A model generated the notes under the pieces. The model was not told where the DNA came from and did no database searches. It worked only from the letters and a program-made list of their open reading frames with translations. Position numbers and translations under genes: made by a program. Source: Paraburkholderia guartelaensis (GTDB lineage: Bacteria; Pseudomonadota; Gammaproteobacteria; Burkholderiales; Burkholderiaceae). From it: a stretch of 64,000 bases of DNA. Position 1 is the stretch's first letter; each line of letters begins with the position of its first letter. Location of the stretch: assembly GCF_004353905.1 (NCBI RefSeq), contig NZ_SMOD01000010.1, positions 215,852 to 279,851 of the forward strand, given 5' to 3'. Below, piece by piece: positions 60,228-64,000 of the stretch.

Positions 60228-60791
60228 TATCGATGTCTTATTTGGGCACGCGGTGTGCTAGCGCCTCGCCCCAACTGGAAGAGCGAAGGGTCGCCGCAGT
60301 CACCGCGAGACGCCCAGCTGTCGCATGGACGCCGCGGACGCAGCGCATCACGCGATTCTACCATGCACGACGCCCTCGCCCGCCGCCTGCGTATACCTAT
60401 TAGAGGGGTGAAGCCGAAGCGCTCAAAAGCGGCTTGAGCGTGGCGCAAACGCCGCAGTGCGAACCGGAATCAGATGCATCGCGACTGATTTGGATGACAA
60501 TGTGTGACGCTCCCGCTACCCAGGCGCAATACCAGGTAAAATTAAGGGAACTTTTTTGTTGCGGGCGTACCACGTTCGACCGGCAGCAGTGAAAGGGGCG
60601 GATTTTTTTTATCGTCGGAGGGGAACGATATGGCAAAATGCCAACGCACAAAGTTAGACACTGCTCGAAGTCTACACAACGCAAAGCGTTCCCCACAACT
60701 TGCCAATGTTATACTTCGAGCAATGTATGACTTGTCTTCGTCATATGGCTCGCAGTAAACCTGCGGTAATCTCAATTTCGAGAGGAGAAAT
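60228..60791. promoter_or_regulatory. Divergent gyrA-ompA intergenic region
   Basis: These 564 bases between gyrA and ompA are AT-richer toward ompA. Visible elements are a 9-bp perfect inverted repeat (GCTCGAAGT at 60663-60671 and ACTTCGAGC at 60713-60721), a possible -10 TATACT at 60710-60715 and a short open frame (listed separately). I could not place a clear -35 for either gene. Confidence 0.4.
60630..60758 (+). CDS. Possible small protein or leader peptide upstream of ompA
   Basis: A 42-codon frame starts at an ATG with a strong GGAGGGG ribosome site 7 bases upstream (60618-60622 core) and ends 33 bases before ompA. It translates to a basic peptide starting MAKCQRTKLDTARSLHNAKR, with no signal or membrane segment. 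It overlaps the inverted repeat and a possible -10 of ompA. It may be translated, or the ribosome site may be chance. Confidence 0.25.
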   Translation: MAKCQRTKLDTARSLHNAKRSPQLANVILRAMYDLSSSYGSQ

Positions 60792-61436
60792 ATGAATAAA
60801 CTTTCAAAGCTCGCGTTCATTGCAGCTACCGCAGTTGTGGCTGCATCCGCTCAGGCACAATCGGTGCCGGCGTCGCGACAAGCCGTCAATGACAACTGGG
60901 TGAATGGTACCGGCGAATACGTGTGGATGAACGGCACGAACGAGCTTTGCTGGCGCGATGCATTCTGGACGCCGGCCACCGCCAACGCCAAGTGCGATGG
61001 CGCCCTGGTCGCCCAGGCACCGCAGCCGCCGGTCGCTCCGCCGCCGCCGGCCATCACCAGCCAGAAGATCACGTACCAGGCTGACGCCCTGTTCGACTTC
61101 GACAAGGCCATCCTGAAGCCGGCTGGTAAGGAAAAGCTGGACGACCTGGCAAGCAAGATCCAGGCTCTGAACCTCGAAGTCGTCGTCGCGACGGGCTACA
61201 CCGACCGTATCGGCTCGGTTGCCTACAACGACCGTCTGTCGCTGCGCCGTGCGCAAGCCGTCAAGTCGTACCTGGTCAGCAAGGGCGTTCCGGCAGAGCG
61301 TATCTACACGGAAGGCAAGGGCAAGCGCAACCCGGTTACGACGGGCTGCAACCAGAAGAACCGCAAGGCTCTCATCGCCTGCCTCGCACCGGACCGTCGC
61401 GTGGAAGTCGAAGTCGTCGGCACGCAAAAGCAGTAA
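60792..61436 (+). CDS. ompA: OmpA family outer-membrane protein
   Basis: This protein has 214 residues. A signal peptide (ATAVVAASAQA-QS) precedes a short N-terminal region and a Pro-rich linker (PQPPVAPPPPA). The OmpA-type peptidoglycan-binding domain follows (ALFDFDKAILKPAGKEKLDD, then ATGYTDRIGSVAYNDRLSLR). There is no eight-strand barrel, so it resembles the short OmpA/Pal-like porin-associated protein of Burkholderia. A GAGAGGAG ribosome site is clear and a strong terminator follows, as expected for a highly expressed gene. Confidence 0.93.
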   Translation: MNKLSKLAFIAATAVVAASAQAQSVPASRQAVNDNWVNGTGEYVWMNGTNELCWRDAFWTPATANAKCDGALVAQAPQPPVAPPPPAITSQKITYQADALFDFDKAILKPAGKEKLDDLASKIQALNLEVVVATGYTDRIGSVAYNDRLSLRRAQAVKSYLVSKGVPAERIYTEGKGKRNPVTTGCNQKNRKALIACLAPDRRVEVEVVGTQKQ

Positions 61437-61460
61437 TCGCGAGCTCTCGACCGCAAGTCT

Positions 61461-61490
61461 CAAAAGCCCCGCTTCGGCGGGGCTTTTTTT
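61461..61490 (+). terminator. Terminator after ompA
   Basis: AAAAGCCCCGC-TTC-GGCGGGGCTTTTTTT is a GC-rich stem with a long T run. Confidence 0.9.
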
Positions 61491-61650
61491 ATCCCGCGTT
61501 TTATCCTTATTTCTTTTCGCCTGTTTCCGCGCGGCTTCGTCGTTTTGGAAAGGTTGACGGCACTGCGTGGCATTTTGCCGCCCTGCGCACCCGCCTATAT
61601 ACTCGGGGTTTATTCTTTCCAGCCCGCACCGCGCTTCAGGCTGCCACGAC

Positions 61651-62349
61651 ATGACGAATGCCGATCCCCACGAGCTGCAGAAATTCAGCGATCTCGCTCA
61701 TCGCTGGTGGGACCCGAACGCCGAATTCAAGCCGCTGCACGAACTCAACCCTATTCGCCTGAGCTGGATAGACAGCCATGCGCATCTGCCGTCCAAGCGT
61801 GTGCTCGACATCGGGTGCGGTGGCGGCATCCTCTCCGAATCGATGGCGGGACTTGGCGCAACGGTGAAAGGCATCGACCTTTCGCGCGAAGCGCTCGGCG
61901 TGGCCGACCTGCATAGCCTCGAGAGCGGCGTGACGGTGGACTACGAGCTGATCGCAGCCGAAGCGATCGCCGCGCGCGAGCCTGCGTCGTTCGACGTCGT
62001 GACCTGCATGGAAATGCTCGAACACGTGCCGCAGCCCGCCGAGGTCGTGAAGGCCTGCGCAACGCTCGTGAAGCCTGGCGGCTGGGTGTTCTTTTCGACG
62101 CTCAATCGCAACGTGAAGTCGTATCTTCTCGCCGTGATCGGCGCGGAATACATCGCCCAGATGCTGCCCAAGGGCACGCACGACTACGCGCGCTTCATCC
62201 GCCCCTCGGAGCTTGCCGCGTTCGTGCGCGACGCCGGCATGCACGTCGCGGAGATCAAGGGCATCACGTATAACCCGCTTACGCGGCACTTCGCGCTTTC
62301 GAACGATTCCAGCGTCAATTACATGATCGCTTGCCGGCGCGGCGCCTGA
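61651..62349 (+). CDS. ubiG: Ubiquinone biosynthesis O-methyltransferase
   Basis: UbiG carries out both O-methylations of the ubiquinone ring. The 232-residue SAM methyltransferase has motif [15 protein letters not shown], the acidic [22 protein letters not shown] and the family C-terminus [16 protein letters not shown]. The frame extends upstream, but the ATG at 61651 gives the usual N-terminus. It is followed by gph, probably in one operon. Confidence 0.95.
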   Translation: MTNADPHELQKFSDLAHRWWDPNAEFKPLHELNPIRLSWIDSHAHLPSKRVLDIGCGGGILSESMAGLGATVKGIDLSREALGVADLHSLESGVTVDYELIAAEAIAAREPASFDVVTCMEMLEHVPQPAEVVKACATLVKPGGWVFFSTLNRNVKSYLLAVIGAEYIAQMLPKGTHDYARFIRPSELAAFVRDAGMHVAEIKGITYNPLTRHFALSNDSSVNYMIACRRGA

Positions 62350-62435
62350 CGGCTCTTGCGCGAGCGGCGCCGCCGGATCACCCTGCTCCGGCGGCATTTC
62401 CTGCACACCGGCGCGCCGCGCCATCGCTTCCAGAC

Positions 62436-63158
62436 ATGAACTCACCCACGAACGCCCAATCTGCCGCGGACAGCGCCGCAGCGCTTGCCGCCTGCGACGC
62501 CGTGCTGTTCGACTTCGACGGCACGCTCGCCGATACGGCCCCCGACCTCGCCGCCGCCGTCAACCAGATGCGCCACGCGCGCGGCCTCGCGCCAACGCCG
62601 CTCGAAAAGCTGCGTCCGCTCGCTTCGGCGGGCGCGCGCGGCCTGATTGGCGGCGCGTTCGGAATTGGCCCCGACGATCGCGAGTTCGCCGCCATGCGCG
62701 AGGAGTTTCTCGCCAACTACGAGGCGAATCTGCGCATCGAGACGGCGCTCTTCGCGGGTATCGACGCGGTCCTCGACGACCTCGACGCCCGCGGCGTGCG
62801 CTGGGGCATCGTGACCAACAAGGTCGCCCGTCTCACCGAGCCGCTCGTGAAGCTGATGCATCTGGACACGCGCGCAAGCTGCGTGGTGAGCGGCGACACG
62901 ACACCCTATTCCAAGCCGCATCCGGCGCCACTGCTGCACGCGGCAGAGGCGCTCGGCATTACGCCGCAACGTGTGGTGTATGTCGGCGACGATCTGCGCG
63001 ACGTGCAGGCGGGCGCCGCGGCGGGCATGGCGACGATCGCCGCCGCCTACGGCTACTGCGGCAACGACGTGCCGCCCTCGCATTGGAATGCACACTATGT
63101 CGCCGACACCACGGCGACGCTGTTCGCCCTGCTCCAGCACATCGGCAAGCCGGCCTGA
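62436..63158 (+). CDS. gph: Phosphoglycolate phosphatase
   Basis: This 240-residue HAD phosphatase removes phosphate from 2-phosphoglycolate formed in DNA repair or carbon metabolism. Motif I is VLFDFDGTLADTAPDL (Asp nucleophile), motif II WGIVTNK, the lysine lies in SKPHPAPLLHAAE, and motif IV is VYVGDDLRDVQAG. ubiG-gph is a common pair in beta- and gammaproteobacteria. The ATG at 62436 is used. Confidence 0.93.
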   Translation: MNSPTNAQSAADSAAALAACDAVLFDFDGTLADTAPDLAAAVNQMRHARGLAPTPLEKLRPLASAGARGLIGGAFGIGPDDREFAAMREEFLANYEANLRIETALFAGIDAVLDDLDARGVRWGIVTNKVARLTEPLVKLMHLDTRASCVVSGDTTPYSKPHPAPLLHAAEALGITPQRVVYVGDDLRDVQAGAAAGMATIAAAYGYCGNDVPPSHWNAHYVADTTATLFALLQHIGKPA

Positions 63159-63259
63159 GGCGCAGCCACACCGCCTTTGCGCAGGGACAGCCCGCGCACC
63201 CTTGAACCGGGCGCGGTTCGCCTCATATGGCGAACTATGGGATAATTGTCCCTTCCTCT

Positions 63260-63629
63260 GGGGCCGACCTGGTTTCGACAGGGGTTATGAAGTAATCAGG
63301 GCATGCCGAGGACCCGTCACCTCGTTAATCAATGGGAAAAACGTAACTGCAAACGACGATACGTTCGCACTGGCAGCCTAACGGCCGCCGTCCTCTGCCT
63401 GGCTCACTGACGGGCTAGCGTCGCAAGACCGGTAGCAATACCGCCAGAGGTCATTTACGTCAGTTAAGCCTTGGTGGCGTCACGACGCCAAGGTCGAAAA
63501 TCTAGTGAATCGCCGTAGCGCAGCGTGTTCGTCCGCGTCGCTCCGGTTAAATCAAATGACAGAACTACGCATGTAGAACTGGTTATGGACTGCTTCTGGA
63601 CGCGGGTTCGATTCCCGCCGGCTCCACCA
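63260..63629 (+). ncRNA. ssrA: Transfer-messenger RNA (tmRNA)
   Basis: About 370 bases run from GGGGCCGACCTGG to the tRNA-like end GGTTCGATTCCC...GGCTCCACCA. The 5' and 3' ends can pair as an alanine acceptor stem. The tag frame begins at GCA (63349) and reads ANDDTFALAA, with TAA at 63379-63381, the tag expected for Burkholderia. tmRNA rescues stalled ribosomes and marks the peptide for proteolysis. Pseudoknot-forming segments fill the middle. Confidence 0.96.
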
Positions 63630-63662
63630 GATATTTCGGTTCGTCCACGACGAATAGACTCG

Positions 63663-63697
63663 AGCCCCGGCGCCGCAAGGCTGTCGGGGCTTTTTGC
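63663..63697 (+). terminator. Terminator after ssrA
   Basis: AGCCCCG ... CGGGGCT is followed by TTTTTG, 34 bases after the tmRNA CCA end. Confidence 0.7.
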
Positions 63698-63704
63698 TTT
63701 CCAC

Positions 63705-64000
63705 CCCCGATGGGCAGTTCAAACTCCTCCACTTGTGGGCGGCTAAATTCCCCCAGGCAGGACGAGCGGATTATGCGTCGGATTCCTCAGTGACGGCAAG
63801 CCTGGCAGCGGCTTCACGGAGACGATAGCTCTTGCCTTCAAACTCGAGGAGTTTGGAGCGATGCAGCAGACGGTCAAGGATCGTCGAAGCCATGGTGCTG
63901 TCGCGAAGGTAGCGCCCCCAGTCCTGGACGACGCGGTTGGACGTGACGAGGATGCTGCGGCGTTGCTTGTAGCGTTGATGGACGAGGGTCTGCAGCAGTT
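63705..64000 (-). mobile_element. IS21-family element (one end)
   Basis: The istB-like coding region and a non-coding flank reach to just past the tmRNA terminator. The exact end is not certain; a boundary near 63705-63720, where the sequence TGGGCAGTTCAAAC starts, is likely because IS21 ends lie some 50-70 bases beyond istB. The rest of the element is outside the window. Confidence 0.55.
63771..64000 (-). CDS. istB: IS21-type transposase helper ATPase IstB (3' part)
   Basis: The visible 75 C-terminal residues (LVHQRYKQRRSILVTSNRVV, then ILDRLLHRSKLLEFEGKSYR) match the end of IstB/DnaC-like AAA+ proteins, including the SILVTSN sensor-like segment. The N-terminus lies outside the window. IstB works with the IstA transposase in IS21 movement. 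The visible part has no stop or frameshift. Confidence 0.85.
   Translation of the reverse strand, partial: LLQTLVHQRYKQRRSILVTSNRVVQDWGRYLRDSTMASTILDRLLHRSKLLEFEGKSYRLREAAARLAVTEESDA

Noticed and set aside
57363..60437. A 1024-codon open frame on the plus strand opposite gyrA
   Set aside because: It mirrors gyrA and results from high third-position GC; the translation is Arg/His/Val-rich with no domain, and gyrA is certain.

Overview
This window comes from a high-GC betaproteobacterium of the Burkholderiaceae, most likely Paraburkholderia or Burkholderia. The evidence is the gene order (rpsP-rimM-trmD-rplS; ihfB-rpsA-cmk-aroA-tyrA-hisC-pheA-serC-gyrA; hldD-hldA-ugd-lapB-lapA), the tmRNA tag ANDDTFALAA, the long 323-residue ThyA and the strong third-position GC bias. 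Nearly all of it is core chromosome. I saw no tRNA, rRNA or CRISPR array. The only mobile DNA is the end of an IS21-type element just past the tmRNA gene at the right edge.

Region by region. 1-1.5 kb: the 3' part of a proline/glutamine-rich DUF6600-like exported protein. 1.5-13.7 kb: thyA (minus strand) and folA (plus strand), two genes of the thymidylate cycle, flank a 10.3-kb accessory locus. That locus holds seven consecutive exported proteins whose order and features resemble the Pseudomonas Fap functional-amyloid operon. They are two leading unknowns, a 209-residue three-repeat protein (FapB-like), a 525-residue Ser/Thr/Asn/His-rich three-repeat protein (FapC-like), a periplasmic C39 peptidase (FapD-like), a FapE-like protein, and an outer-membrane barrel with an N-terminal coiled coil (FapF-like). 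Two paralogous sigma-54 enhancer-binding proteins of the VpsR type bracket it, one divergent and one as the last gene. The divergent promoter region carries a 16-bp perfect palindrome, a perfect IHF consensus and a -24/-12 sigma-54 promoter, in that order. This locus is the most interesting part of the window.

13.7-24.5 kb is housekeeping: pmbA, yjgA/darP, mog, orn, an M48 protease, rsgA, a cobD/cbiB-like gene, a nudix CoA pyrophosphatase, then rplS-trmD-rimM-rpsP. 24.6-33.4 kb has a PQQ-type sugar dehydrogenase, a TM2 protein, a radical SAM gene under an apparent LexA box, lrp/dadA, and an acyl-CoA dehydrogenase beside etfBA. 33.6-42.3 kb has metNIQ, a lipase-like hydrolase, an enoyl-CoA hydratase, a deacetylase-family protein, mltB, cysM and a ComEA-like protein. 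42.4-47.5 kb is an LPS block (hldD, hldA, ugd, lapB, lapA). 47.8-60.2 kb is the ihfB-rpsA-cmk and aromatic/serine biosynthesis group, ending in gyrA. 60.6-63.2 kb has ompA, ubiG and gph. 63.26-63.63 kb is ssrA, followed by an IS21 istB fragment.

Family names rest on motifs, length and neighbourhood read by eye. No database search was possible.
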